This document shows, piece after piece, positions 28,629-38,325 of a DNA stretch of 64,000 bases. This DNA comes from Thermoanaerobacter sp. (GTDB taxonomy: Bacteria > Bacillota > Thermoanaerobacteria > Thermoanaerobacterales > Thermoanaerobacteraceae), in NCBI GenBank assembly GCA_014896455.1, contig JADBKJ010000027.1:27969-91968 (forward strand), read 5' to 3'. Below the pieces are notes generated by a model, which was not told where the DNA came from, ran no database searches, and was given only the letters and a program-made list of their open reading frames with translations. The stretch's first letter is position 1. Every line of letters starts with the position of its first letter. The position numbers and the translations under genes were made by a program.

Positions 28629-29648
28629 CTATAAATTATCTTTTTTGTTTATTTGACTTACTACATATTCTGCCCTTTTAACATCTCTCTCATAGGGGTC
28701 TAATTGAATACCATAAATTTTTTGTAAATTAGCTGGTTGTATATGTGTAGTGAGAACATCAATTTTATTTACATCCACATCTAATATTCCTAAAACTGCT
28801 CCTAATCTCACGTCAGACATTAAAGTCATGTATTCCTTTGTAGACATCACTTTTGCATGAGATAAAATTCCAAAAGCCCTTCCTGCTCTATCTTCTATTT
28901 GAATTCTCTGTCTTTTGTATAGATCCTCTCTAGCTTTTCTTTCGCTAGAGATAATTTGTCTTGCTACTCCTTGAATATTTTCAATTATTTCTCTTTCACT
29001 TTGGCCAAGAGTGACCTGATTGGAAATTTGATAAATGTCTCCTAAAGCTTGTGTACCTTCACCGTATATTCCTCTCACCGCCATACCTATTTTAGAAACA
29101 GAATTTAAAATATTGCTTATTTGCCCAGTTATAGTAAGAGCGGGAAGATGAACCATGACTGAGGCTCGTATCCCTGTTCCTACGTTAGTAGGACAAGAAG
29201 TCAAATAACCTATCTTTTCATCATAGGCATAGTCGATAGTTTCTTCAATCAAATCGTCAATTTTATCGGCAGTATCCCAGCTTTCTTTAAGCCTTAATCC
29301 TTCTAATATGCATTGTATTCTAAGATGGTCTTCTTCATTGACCATTATACTCACTGTATTGTCATCTTTTATAAGAACATAACCACTCTTTGTATTCTGT
29401 GAAAGGTCAGGGCTTATAAGGTGCTTTTCTACAAGCGATTGCCTGTCAATAGGAGTCAATTTCTTCATATCATATTCTATAAATTGGGTTGATAAAATAG
29501 TATTACTACCTAATATAGCCTTTCTAACCAAACCTATAACCTTCCGTCCATGCTCTTCTGTCATAATAGTAGGGAAAGGAATATCTTTTATATTTCGAGC
29601 AAGTCTAATTCTACTGGACAATACCACATCTTTATCGTACTGTAGCAT
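28629..29648 (-). CDS. mcsB: protein-arginine kinase McsB
   Basis: An ATP:guanido phosphotransferase-type enzyme, about 339 residues, that phosphorylates arginine in CtsR and in damaged proteins, marking them for ClpCP. Family motifs: VLSSRIRLARNIKDIPFP, CPTNVGTGIRASVM with the active Cys, and DVRLGAVLGIL near the end. The ATG at 29646-29648 follows AGGTGG and is preferred over an upstream GTG. Confidence 0.94.
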   Translation of the reverse strand: MLQYDKDVVLSSRIRLARNIKDIPFPTIMTEEHGRKVIGLVRKAILGSNTILSTQFIEYDMKKLTPIDRQSLVEKHLISPDLSQNTKSGYVLIKDDNTVSIMVNEEDHLRIQCILEGLRLKESWDTADKIDDLIEETIDYAYDEKIGYLTSCPTNVGTGIRASVMVHLPALTITGQISNILNSVSKIGMAVRGIYGEGTQALGDIYQISNQVTLGQSEREIIENIQGVARQIISSERKAREDLYKRQRIQIEDRAGRAFGILSHAKVMSTKEYMTLMSDVRLGAVLGILDVDVNKIDVLTTHIQPANLQKIYGIQLDPYERDVKRAEYVVSQINKKDNL

Positions 29649-29657
29649 TTTGGCCAC

Positions 29658-30173
29658 CTACTTTCCTAATTCTTTCTCCAATTCTCTGATTTTATCTCTT
29701 AATTCTGCTGCTTTTTCATAAGCTTCTTCTTTAATAGCTTTTTCCAATTGTAACTTTAGCTCCTCAATTTCTCTTTTTACTCTCATTTTACCGCCAGCTT
29801 TTTTAGGAATTTTCCCTCTGTGCTCTGTACTGCCGTGTATTCTTCTCATCAGAGGATTTAATTCTTCAGAAAAAGCATCATAACAGAAACTACAACCTAA
29901 TCTTCCAATTTTTTTGAAATCTTCGTAAGCCATACCACAGTGACTGCACTTTAAAGGCTTTTTTGTAAAGTCATCTATTCCGGGCAAAAAGTCCATTAAA
30001 CCTGACAATAAATTTTGAACTGAAAAAGGCGTAAAAGTTGAAAAAACTTCTGTATTTAAAATTCCCTCTTCTGCTGCGCACTGGTCACACAAATGCATTT
30101 CAGTTTTTACTCCGTTTATTATTTTAGTGTAATGGACTGTAGCAGGCCTTATTTTGCATCTATCACACATCAT
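29658..30173 (-). CDS. mcsA: McsA, activator of McsB
   Basis: 171 residues with two zinc modules: CDRCKIRPATVHYTK...HLCDQCAAEEG and CSHCGMAYEDFKKIGRLGC...C. A C-terminal UVR motif (LKLQLEKAIKEEAYEKAAEL) follows. McsA stimulates McsB arginine kinase and helps control CtsR. It is adjacent to ctsR and mcsB in the usual order. Confidence 0.93.
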   Translation of the reverse strand: MMCDRCKIRPATVHYTKIINGVKTEMHLCDQCAAEEGILNTEVFSTFTPFSVQNLLSGLMDFLPGIDDFTKKPLKCSHCGMAYEDFKKIGRLGCSFCYDAFSEELNPLMRRIHGSTEHRGKIPKKAGGKMRVKREIEELKLQLEKAIKEEAYEKAAELRDKIRELEKELGK

Positions 30174-30187
30174 AAAAATTACCTCCT

Positions 30188-30658
30188 TTACTTGTTGCGA
30201 GCAATTTCCATAAGCATTGCCTTAAGTAGTAATGCTCGCAACATATTCTTATCTTCCTGAGAAAAAGGAAGAATTTTATCATTAACCACAGCTTTCATCA
30301 AAGCTGCTTCCCTTGTAGTTATAATATTGTGGTCTAAAAGAGCATCAATGTAGTATCTAGCTTTACTCTCAGAAATATTATCCCCTACGTTTTCTATTAT
30401 TTTATTTATCCAATTGTTTGATATAGAAGTTTTATAAATTTTTATATAACCTCCGCCGCCTCTTTTACTTTCTATGATGTATCCCCTGTCAATAGTAAAA
30501 CGCGTCTCTAACACATAGTTTATTTGAGATGGCGCACAATTAAAAACATTTGCTAATTCATTTCTTTGAATTTCTACATAATGCTTACCAGCCTCTTCCA
30601 TTAGCTCTTTTATAAAATTTTCAATCAAATCACTAAGCCTTGCCATTGCCATCACCAC
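30188..30658 (-). CDS. ctsR: transcriptional repressor CtsR
   Basis: The class III heat-shock repressor, about 152-156 residues: winged helix-turn-helix around QRNELANVFNCAPSQINYVLETRF and the beta-wing RGGGGYIKI that reads the operator. Several in-frame ATGs lie at the start (residues 1, 3 and 5); MARLSDLIENFIKE is the conserved beginning. It represses its own operon at the box 30674-30690. Confidence 0.94.
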   Translation of the reverse strand: MVMAMARLSDLIENFIKELMEEAGKHYVEIQRNELANVFNCAPSQINYVLETRFTIDRGYIIESKRGGGGYIKIYKTSISNNWINKIIENVGDNISESKARYYIDALLDHNIITTREAALMKAVVNDKILPFSQEDKNMLRALLLKAMLMEIARNK

Positions 30659-30673
30659 GTCTCTTACTTTTAC

Positions 30674-30728
30674 TTTGACTTTCTTTGACCTTCAAATATA
30701 TTTTTGCATTTTTTTGTCCTCACGTCAA
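30674..30728 (-). promoter_or_regulatory. CtsR operator and promoter of the ctsR operon
   Basis: The minus strand holds GGTCAAAGAAAGTCAAA (30674-30690), a full match to the CtsR heptad direct repeat. Upstream is TTGACG (30723-30728), a 17-base spacer ending in TGC, and AAAAAT (30700-30705). The operator covers the expected start point, the classical steric block. Confidence 0.88.
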
Positions 30729-30818
30729 TAGCTTTTTCACGCTAAAGCAAGTGATTTTTTCTAATATTTTCATCAAATAATAAAAATATCTCTCATATTC
30801 TAAAATTTTCACCATTTT

Positions 30819-31010
30819 TCACTCATTTTCATAGTTTTCTTCCTCTTCATCTGCCAACTCTTGACGGTCTTCTTGATTTATAAGAGATGAAAAATTGCTT
30901 TTTCCCTTTAAATTCTTTCTATCTGTATTTTGGTAAGTCTCTTCTTCAAAAAAATTTCCTCTTACAGATTTATATAGCTTCCCTTTGAAAAATTTTTGAC
31001 TTTTATTCAT
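30819..31010 (-). CDS. small hypothetical protein
   Basis: 63 residues from MNKSQKFFKGKLYKSVRGNF, after a good AGGTGGAGGATT ribosome binding site. It is basic at the N-terminus and acidic at the C-terminus (LADEEEENYENE), without transmembrane segment or Cys. It follows the malic enzyme gene by 25 bases and may be co-transcribed. Not recognised. Confidence 0.6.
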   Translation of the reverse strand: MNKSQKFFKGKLYKSVRGNFFEEETYQNTDRKNLKGKSNFSSLINQEDRQELADEEEENYENE

Positions 31011-31035
31011 AATCCTCCACCTCTTGCTCACTTTA

Positions 31036-32247
31036 TTATTTATTAAAGCTATTTTCAAACTCTTTTAAATCTAAATTGACTCTCGCTACCCCAGTCTCTA
31101 TTGCTGCTTTCGCAACTGCTATTGCTACATTTTTAAGAACTCTTTTATCAAAAGGCTTTGGAATTATATATTCCGGAGTAAGCTCATTTTCTAAAATAGT
31201 CTGGGCAATAGAATACGCAGCACTAATTTTCATCTCTTCATTAATTGTAGTAGCCCTAACTTCTAATGCCCCTCTAAATATACCCGGAAAAGCTAACACA
31301 TTATTTATTTGGTTTGGAAAATCAGATCTGCCAGTACCTACTACATAAGCTCCTGCCTCTTTTGCTTCATCAGGATATATTTCAGGCACTGGATTAGCTA
31401 ATGCGAAAACTATCGGTTTTTTTGCCATTGTTTTTATCATTTCTTTATTTAATACATTAGGTGCCGATACTCCAATAAACACATCTGCTCCTTTTAAAGC
31501 ATCTTTTAAAAGCCCTTTTAATCTTCCTTTATTTGATATTTTTGCAATCTCTTTTTTAGAGAAGTCTTCATCTTCTCTTCCTTCATATATGATACCACTT
31601 CTATCGCAAACTATTACATCTTTTATACCCGCCTTTATTAAAAATTTGGCAATAGCAATACCTGCTGCTCCAGCTCCATTTACAACGGCAGTAACTTCTT
31701 TTAATTCCTTTTCTACAATTTTTAAAGCATTTATTAAAGCAGCCAAAGTTACAACTGCCGTTCCATGCTGGTCATCATGAAATACAGGTATATCCAAAAT
31801 TTCGTCCAACTTTCTTTCTATTTCAAAACAACGAGGGGCAGAAATATCTTCAAGATTTATACCTCCAAAAGCAGGTGAAATATTCACCACAGTTTTTATA
31901 ATTTCTTCAACATCTTGAGTAGCAAGACATATAGGTACTGCATCAACGCCTCCAAATTCTTTAAATAAAACTGCTTTTCCTTCCATAACAGGTAGTGCTG
32001 CGTAGGGCCCTATGTTTCCTAAACCTAAAACAGCTGAACCATCTGTCACAACCGCAATCATGTGGCTCTTTGTAGTATATTCATATACTAACTCACTATT
32101 TTTATGTATCTCTTTACAAGGCTCTGCAACACCTGGGGTATAGGCTAAAGCTAAATCTTTGTCATCTTTCACTTCTACTTTGCTTATAATTTCAAGTTTG
32201 CCTTTATTTTCTTTGTGAAGTTTTAAAGTTTCTTCTCTTATATTCAT
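31036..32247 (-). CDS. NAD-dependent malic enzyme
   Basis: 403 residues; oxidative decarboxylation of malate to pyruvate. N-terminal segment LALAYTPGVAEPCKEI, the catalytic MIAVVTDGSAVLGLGNIGP, metal-binding VFHDDQHGTAVV, and NAD-binding VVNGAGAAGIAIAKFLIKAG followed by VIVCDRSG. The short bacterial form lacks the C-terminal phosphotransacetylase-like domain. Cofactor preference (NAD over NADP) is inferred from the Asp after beta-2 (VCDRSG). Confidence 0.93.
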   Translation of the reverse strand: MNIREETLKLHKENKGKLEIISKVEVKDDKDLALAYTPGVAEPCKEIHKNSELVYEYTTKSHMIAVVTDGSAVLGLGNIGPYAALPVMEGKAVLFKEFGGVDAVPICLATQDVEEIIKTVVNISPAFGGINLEDISAPRCFEIERKLDEILDIPVFHDDQHGTAVVTLAALINALKIVEKELKEVTAVVNGAGAAGIAIAKFLIKAGIKDVIVCDRSGIIYEGREDEDFSKKEIAKISNKGRLKGLLKDALKGADVFIGVSAPNVLNKEMIKTMAKKPIVFALANPVPEIYPDEAKEAGAYVVGTGRSDFPNQINNVLAFPGIFRGALEVRATTINEEMKISAAYSIAQTILENELTPEYIIPKPFDKRVLKNVAIAVAKAAIETGVARVNLDLKEFENSFNK

Positions 32248-32334
32248 TTCATAAAGTCCTCCTCTAATACAGCGTTTTCTTATATTATAACTTAAATATT
32301 TTTTAGAAAAAAGTTATTAACTGCAATAAAAATA

Positions 32335-32354
32335 AAGCCTGCAAAAGCAGGCTT
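32335..32354 (-). terminator. terminator of the EF-G-like gene
   Basis: AAGCCTGC-AAAA-GCAGGCTT, a perfect 8-bp stem followed on the minus strand by TTATTTTTATT. It overlaps the stop of the EF-G-like gene. Confidence 0.8.
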
Positions 32355-34392
32355 ATTCTTCTTTATCTTTTAATTTTTTCCTTTCTTCTATTATTTTTTG
32401 TGACACATTAGGTGGAGCTTCTTCATATCTTGCAAAAGTCATTTTGAAGTCTCCTCTTGCTTGTGTCAAAGACCTTAAATCTGTCGCATATCTATTCATT
32501 TCAGCCAAAGGCACTTCTGCTGTGATTATTTCTAAATTGTCTTTTGACTCCATGCCTAAAATTCTTCCTCTCCTTTTATTCAAATCCCCAATGATATCTC
32601 CCATGTATTCTTCAGGTACCACCACTTCTACTCTCATAATAGGTTCTAAAAGAACTGGATTTGCTTGTTCCATTCCCTTTTTAAAAGCAAGAGATGCAGC
32701 AATTTTGAAAGCCATTTCAGAAGAATCAACAGGATGGTAGGAACCATCTACCAAAGTAGCTTTAATGTTTACAACAGGATAACGAGCAAGCACACCTTCT
32801 TTCATACTTTCTCTCAAGCCTTTTTCTACTGCTGGAATATATTGTTTAGGAACAGCTCCACCAAAGATTTTATCTTCAAACTCAAATTCACTGTTGGGAT
32901 TTGGCTCAAATTCAATCCACACATGACCATATTGTCCATGTCCACCTGTCTGCTTTTTATGCTTTCCTTCTACTTTGACTTTACCCTTTATCGTCTCTCT
33001 ATATGGTACAATTGGGTCTGTCAAGGTGCATTCTACTCCAAACTTGTTCATCAACTTTTTAGAAATTACTTCTATATGCTGCTCTCCCATGCCATAAACT
33101 ATCATTTGACCTGTCTCTAAATTCTTTTCTACTTTAAAAGTCGGATCTTCTTCCTGTAGCCTTTGAAGCCCATTGCTGATTTTCTCTTCGTCTCCTTTGG
33201 ATTTAGGTTCAATTGCAAGAGCAAGTGTAGGCTGAGGAAACTCGATTGCTGACAACGTAACAGGATTAGAAATGTCACATAAGGTATCTCCTGTCATTGT
33301 ATATTGAAGCTTTGCAACTGCTCCTATATCTCCCGCTACTAACTTAGATACAGGCATCTGCTTTTTCCCTCTTAAAATGTAAATCTGGCTTATTTTTTCT
33401 TGCATCTGCTTATTTGAATTAAGTAGTGTAGAATCAGAAGTAAGAGTACCTGATACAACCTTAAAAATGGAAAGTCTTCCCACATAAGGATCTGCTATAG
33501 TTTTAAATACAAACGCGGCTACTGGTCCATTTTCACTAGCTTTTTCTCGTTCTATATCCAGAGGTGATGGCAAAAATTCCACAATAGCATCTAATAATTT
33601 ATCTGTTCCAATATTTTTAAGGCTTGAACCGCATAAAACAGGCATTAACTCTCCAATTCTTATGCTGTTTTTGATTCCTTCCTTCATTTCTTCTTGTGTA
33701 AATTCTTCTCCTCTAAAGTACTTTTCCATTAAAGTTTCATCATTTTCAGCAATGTTCTCAATCAATTCCTCTTTGGCCGATAAAACTTTATCCATCAAAT
33801 CTGCCGGTACTTCTGTCTCCTTTACCCCTTTCTCATCGTAAACGTATGCTTTTTGAGTAAGAACATCTACATAACCTTTAAAACTTTGTTCGCTTCCAAT
33901 AGGAAATGTCAAAGGAATAACCTTATTACCAAATTTATCTATCAATTGATTTAATGCCTTAAAATAATCCGCATTTTCTCTATCCATTTTGTTAATAAAA
34001 AATATAATAGGCAACTTATTCTTTTTAGCCATATTAAACACTTTTTCAGTTCCAACTTCTACACCAGAAGCAGCACACACAGGTATTATAACACTATCTA
34101 CAACCCGCAAGCCACTTACAACTTCTCCAAAGAAATCAAAATACCCTGGCATATCTAATATATTAATTTTACACTCTCTCCACTCCACTGGAATTACTGA
34201 TGTGGAAATAGATATCTGCCTGGCAATTTCCTCTGGGTCATAGTCAGATACAGTAGTGCCATTTTCTACGCGCCCCATTCTATCAATGACTTTTGTGTTG
34301 AAAAGGAATGCCTCAGTTAATGTGGTTTTACCGGCTCCACCGTGGGAAACCAATCCTACATTTCTTATTTGATTAGTTTTGTAATCCTTCAT
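32353..34392 (-). CDS. elongation factor G-like GTPase
   Basis: About 679 residues from [21 protein letters not shown]. It is an EF-G-family protein (five domains) but with divergent GTPase motifs: G1 [10 protein letters not shown] instead of AHIDAGKTT, G3 [9 protein letters not shown], G4 NKMD. C-terminal domains are EF-G-like ([23 protein letters not shown]-type [19 protein letters not shown]). Such paralogues often accompany a canonical fusA; their role is uncertain and it is probably not a tetracycline-resistance protein. It has its own terminator. Confidence 0.88.
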   Translation of the reverse strand: [679 protein letters not shown]

Positions 34393-34488
34393 ACATATCC
34401 CCCTGTTCTTTAGCAAATAGTCTTTAATATTATTATTCTATACATTTTGAGATTTTCCTTTATTTTTTTTATATTTTTTAATAAAAAA

Positions 34489-34507
34489 TCTCTGGCAGAG
34501 CCAGAGA
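34489..34507 (-). terminator. terminator of ptsI
   Basis: TCTCTGGC-AGA-GCCAGAGA, a perfect 8-bp stem with T6 downstream on the minus strand. Confidence 0.85.
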
Positions 34508-34508
34508 C

Positions 34509-36230
34509 TTACTCAATATCTTTTATCACGTCCTTCATCATTTTCTCTATTTCTCTTGCTTCCGACATGTTTAAGGCTTTTTCTGCAATTTCTTTCGCTT
34601 TTTCATACTCCACATTTCTTATTATATTCTTAATCTCCGGTATGGAAGTTGCACTCATGGAAAATTCATCAAGCCCTAGCCCCAAAAGAATGACAGCTGC
34701 AAGAGGATCTCCCGCCATCTCACCACACATAGCGGCAAACTTCCCTTCTTTATGGGCTTCGTCAATTACCATTTTTACAAGTTTCAAAATAGCCGGATGG
34801 AAGGGCTGATAGTATTCTTTTACGTGTTCGTTCATCCTGTCTACCGCAAGCGTATACTGCGTCAGGTCATTAGTTCCTATGCTAAAAAAATCCACTTCCT
34901 TAGCAAGAATATCTGCAGTCAAAGCTGCAGAAGGAATTTCCACCATTATGCCCACTTTTATCTCCTTATCGTATTTTACTCCTTCGCTATCAAGCTCAGC
35001 TTTTACCTCTTCTAAAATAAAGTTCGCTTTTCTCACTTCCTCTACAGATGAAATCATGGGATACATTATCTGTACATTTCCATAAGCGCTTGCTCTTAAA
35101 ATAGCCCTTAATTGAGTCTTAAATATGTCTGTCCTATCCAAACAAAGCCTTATAGCCCTATATCCCAAAAAAGGATTCATCTCTTTAGGCATATCAAGAT
35201 AAGGAAGTTTCTTATCTCCTCCTATATCCAGTGTTCTTATGGTAACAGGCCTTCCTTTCATTTTTTCTGCAACTTCTTTGTAGGCTTCAAATTGCTCTTC
35301 TTCTGTAGGAAGAGTAGTTCTATCCATGTATAAGAATTCAGTTCTAAAAAGTCCAACCCCTTCTGCTCCATTGGCCAGCGCACTTTTTACATCTTTTGGA
35401 GTTCCTATATTTGCCGCTAACATGACTTTTTTGCCATCGGGAGTTATTGCAGGCAAATCTTTTAATTCCTTTAATTTCTCCGCCTTTTTATCATAATTCT
35501 CTTTTTTAGCCTTATATTCGTTTATTGTATTTTCGTCAGGATTTACAATGACAACCCCTTCCAACCCATCTACTATTATGGTATCTCCATTATTAACTTG
35601 AGAGGTAACATTACCCAATCCTACTACAGCAGGAATTTCTAAGGAACGTGCCATTATAGCTGTATGAGAAGTTCTTCCACCTACATCTGTAGCAAATCCT
35701 AAAACCATTTCTTTTTTCATGATTGCTGTATCTGAAGGGGTTAAGTCTTTGGCTATAACTACCACTTGTTCATCAAGTTCAGAAAGATTCACGCTTTTTA
35801 CTCCTAAAAGATTATTTATTATACGACTTCCTACATCCCTTAGATCTACAGCTCTTTCTTTTAAATATTCATCATTTAAACTTTCCATTACAGAGGCATT
35901 TTGTTCAATTACTTTATTTACCGCATTATCAGCAGTTATAAGTTCAGTCTTTATCATGTTTTCTACCCCTTCAATAAGTTCAGGGTCGCTTGCTAGCATT
36001 AAATGGGCCTCAAAAATTTCTGCCTTATCTTTCCCAAATTCTTCCAATGCATCTTCTTTAATTTTTTGTATTTGGTCCTTCGTCACTTCTAAAGCCTTCT
36101 TAAACCTTTCAATTTCGTACTCTACTTTTGATTCATCTATGTTTTTCATGTTGATTTCTGCTTTTTCTTTAGTATATAAGAAAACCTTCCCAATCGCTAT
36201 CCCTGGAGATGCCGCAACTCCTTTTAGCAT
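34509..36230 (-). CDS. ptsI: PTS enzyme I (phosphoenolpyruvate-protein phosphotransferase)
   Basis: 573 residues; the first protein of the phosphotransferase chain, moving phosphate from PEP to HPr. Active-site His in GGRTSHTAIMARSLEIPAV, the PEP-binding GVGLFRTEFLYMD, and the Cys-containing AAMCGEMAGDP. The N-terminal MLKGVAASPGIAIGK is typical. No ptsH is adjacent, so HPr is encoded elsewhere. It serves the fructose-type permease genes just upstream on the same strand. Confidence 0.95.
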   Translation of the reverse strand: MLKGVAASPGIAIGKVFLYTKEKAEINMKNIDESKVEYEIERFKKALEVTKDQIQKIKEDALEEFGKDKAEIFEAHLMLASDPELIEGVENMIKTELITADNAVNKVIEQNASVMESLNDEYLKERAVDLRDVGSRIINNLLGVKSVNLSELDEQVVVIAKDLTPSDTAIMKKEMVLGFATDVGGRTSHTAIMARSLEIPAVVGLGNVTSQVNNGDTIIVDGLEGVVIVNPDENTINEYKAKKENYDKKAEKLKELKDLPAITPDGKKVMLAANIGTPKDVKSALANGAEGVGLFRTEFLYMDRTTLPTEEEQFEAYKEVAEKMKGRPVTIRTLDIGGDKKLPYLDMPKEMNPFLGYRAIRLCLDRTDIFKTQLRAILRASAYGNVQIMYPMISSVEEVRKANFILEEVKAELDSEGVKYDKEIKVGIMVEIPSAALTADILAKEVDFFSIGTNDLTQYTLAVDRMNEHVKEYYQPFHPAILKLVKMVIDEAHKEGKFAAMCGEMAGDPLAAVILLGLGLDEFSMSATSIPEIKNIIRNVEYEKAKEIAEKALNMSEAREIEKMMKDVIKDIE

Positions 36231-36411
36231 TTGTTAACCCTCCTTAAAATTAGTTCTAACGTCTATTATAACATAGTTTCCGTCCCAGTGTGAAACTTTT
36301 GCACAATAATAAAATAAAAAAATAAAGCAAATTTGACAAATCATTTTTTTAGATAGCCGCAAAAGCAAAATCAGGAAAGGCAATCCCTTTCCTGACTCAG
36401 CAACCAGTTCT

Positions 36412-36723
36412 TTATTTATTAACCAATTTTAATGCTTCTTCAATAACAGCTTTAGCGTTTTTTATAGCTTTTTGAGCTTCAACTTTATAGATGGGCTTAT
36501 CTTTAAAACGAGATTCTTCTTTAACTGCTACATCTGCTGCGAAAATAACAAGATCTGATTCATCAATTTCCTTCTGAGTTATTTTATTCTCTATGCCAAT
36601 TGAACCTTGCGTTTCAACTTTAATTTTGTGCCCAAGTTTTTTTGCTGCATTCTCTAATGCTTCAGCCGCCATATAGGTATGAGCAATACCTGTAGGACAA
36701 GCTGTAACTGCAACTATCTTCAT
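36412..36723 (-). CDS. PTS fructose-type EIIB component
   Basis: 103 residues; KIVAVTACPTGIAHTYMAAEAL carries the phosphorylatable Cys (Cys9) in the CPTGIAHT motif of the fructose family. As a free-standing domain it relays phosphate from EIIA to the sugar on EIIC. Followed by a strong inverted repeat at about 36370-36400 that may terminate the operon. No fruK homologue is adjacent. Confidence 0.9.
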   Translation of the reverse strand: MKIVAVTACPTGIAHTYMAAEALENAAKKLGHKIKVETQGSIGIENKITQKEIDESDLVIFAADVAVKEESRFKDKPIYKVEAQKAIKNAKAVIEEALKLVNK

Positions 36724-36787
36724 ATTCCATCCTTCTTTCTATAAAATTTTGTAAATTATTTACATAATTTTGAAACTACTTTTAGTT

Positions 36788-37837
36788 TTACTCAGCAATT
36801 TCACTTTCATATTCAATTTCTTCAATAACAGGTTTTTTTAATGCATTTACCATTAATGCAGTAACCGCAATACCTATTAGTATAGCTACTATAAACATGA
36901 TTTTATTATCTACAACTGGTAACACAATAGGTCCACCATGTGGTGCATGGTCTCCAACCTTCCCTATTGCTGCTATCGCAGCACCTATAGATGAGCCTAC
37001 CATTATAGATGGTATTACTCTTAATGGATCGGCTGCAGCAAAAGGTATAGCACCTTCTGTTATACCAATCATCCCCATTGCAAGTGCACCATACCCTGCT
37101 TCCCTTTCTGCTTTAGTGTACTTGTTGGGTGCTAACAATGTAGCAACACCCATCCCAAGCGGGGGAATGCATATTGCTACTGCCACTGGTCCCATAATTG
37201 TATATACGCCTTCTCCTATCATTGCTGCAGCAAACAAGAATGCAACTTTGTTTACAGGCCCCCCCATATCAAAAGCTATCATTGCCCCCATTATCATTGC
37301 TAAAATCACAGCATTTCCTGTACTCATGGATTTTAACCAATTTGTCATAGCTGTCATTGCACTGCTTATAGGATTACCGAGTATATATATCATAAGAAAA
37401 CCTACAATAAGTGCTGATAACAACGGGATTACAAAAATCGGCATTATAGGTCTTAAATTTTTAGGAACTCTCCAACTCTTTATCCACCTTGCAACATATC
37501 CTGCGATAAAACCTGCAATAATTCCACCTAAAAAACCTGCCTTCAACTGGTTTGCAAGTACTCCACCAACAAGTCCAGGAGCAAGTCCAGGTCTATCAGC
37601 TATTGCAAAAGCTATAAATCCTGCAAGAACTGGCACCATCATTGAAAAAGAAGCTGTACCAATATCCATCATACTTTTTAATATTGGATTTGTAACAACT
37701 GCACCTTTACCCGCCTGCACACCACTTAATGCAATTGAAAAAGCTATTAAAACACCACCTATGACAACTATAGGTATCATGTAAGATACGCCTGTCATTA
37801 AATATTCTCTAATCCTTTTTAATTCTTCCTTCATCAT
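36788..37837 (-). CDS. PTS fructose-type EIIC permease
   Basis: 349-residue membrane permease with about nine or ten hydrophobic segments. Fructose-family features: SYMIPIVVIGGVLIAFSIAL at the N-terminus, MIAFDMGGPVNKVAFLFAAA and GITEGAIPFAAADP, the substrate-binding region. It is a separate polypeptide with no EIIA or EIIB fusion. Sugar specificity (fructose, mannitol or similar) cannot be fixed from the sequence. Confidence 0.92.
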   Translation of the reverse strand: MMKEELKRIREYLMTGVSYMIPIVVIGGVLIAFSIALSGVQAGKGAVVTNPILKSMMDIGTASFSMMVPVLAGFIAFAIADRPGLAPGLVGGVLANQLKAGFLGGIIAGFIAGYVARWIKSWRVPKNLRPIMPIFVIPLLSALIVGFLMIYILGNPISSAMTAMTNWLKSMSTGNAVILAMIMGAMIAFDMGGPVNKVAFLFAAAMIGEGVYTIMGPVAVAICIPPLGMGVATLLAPNKYTKAEREAGYGALAMGMIGITEGAIPFAAADPLRVIPSIMVGSSIGAAIAAIGKVGDHAPHGGPIVLPVVDNKIMFIVAILIGIAVTALMVNALKKPVIEEIEYESEIAE

Positions 37838-37875
37838 ATTTTTATCCTCCCTATCTATTTTATTTTTGTTTATTT

Positions 37876-38325
37876 TTAACTTACTTGGATATCACTTAAA
37901 GCGTTTAAAATTTCCTCGACAGTTACTGCTTTTTTTAACATTTCAATAAAACTATCATTCATTAATTTTCGTGATAACTGTGACAATATCTTAAGATGAA
38001 CATTATCCACATTTTCTTCAGGCACCCCTAAGAGAAAAATTAAATTGACAGGTTTGCTATCTAATGAATCCCATTCTATTCCATCAGTTGTTTTACCAAA
38101 TACTATCATCGCCTCCTTTACAGCTTTTGATTTTCCATGTGGTATTGCAATTCCATTACCCACCCCCGTTGTAGATGCTTTTTCTCTATCAAGCACACTT
38201 CTCGCATACTCATCTACAGAAGTTATTTTCCCTTCTTTTTGCGCTAATTCCGCCAATTTTATAATTGCCTCTTCTTTGTTTTTTGCCTCAAGATTTAGTG
38301 TGACAAGATTTTTATTTATCAGCAT
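37876..38325 (-). CDS. PTS fructose-type EIIA component
   Basis: 149 residues; the phosphorylated His is in GNGIAIPHGKSKAV. It starts 14 bases inside the end of the regulator gene with a GGAGGT ribosome binding site, so it is translationally coupled to it. Order on the minus strand: regulator, EIIA, EIIC, EIIB. Confidence 0.92.
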   Translation of the reverse strand: MLINKNLVTLNLEAKNKEEAIIKLAELAQKEGKITSVDEYARSVLDREKASTTGVGNGIAIPHGKSKAVKEAMIVFGKTTDGIEWDSLDSKPVNLIFLLGVPEENVDNVHLKILSQLSRKLMNDSFIEMLKKAVTVEEILNALSDIQVS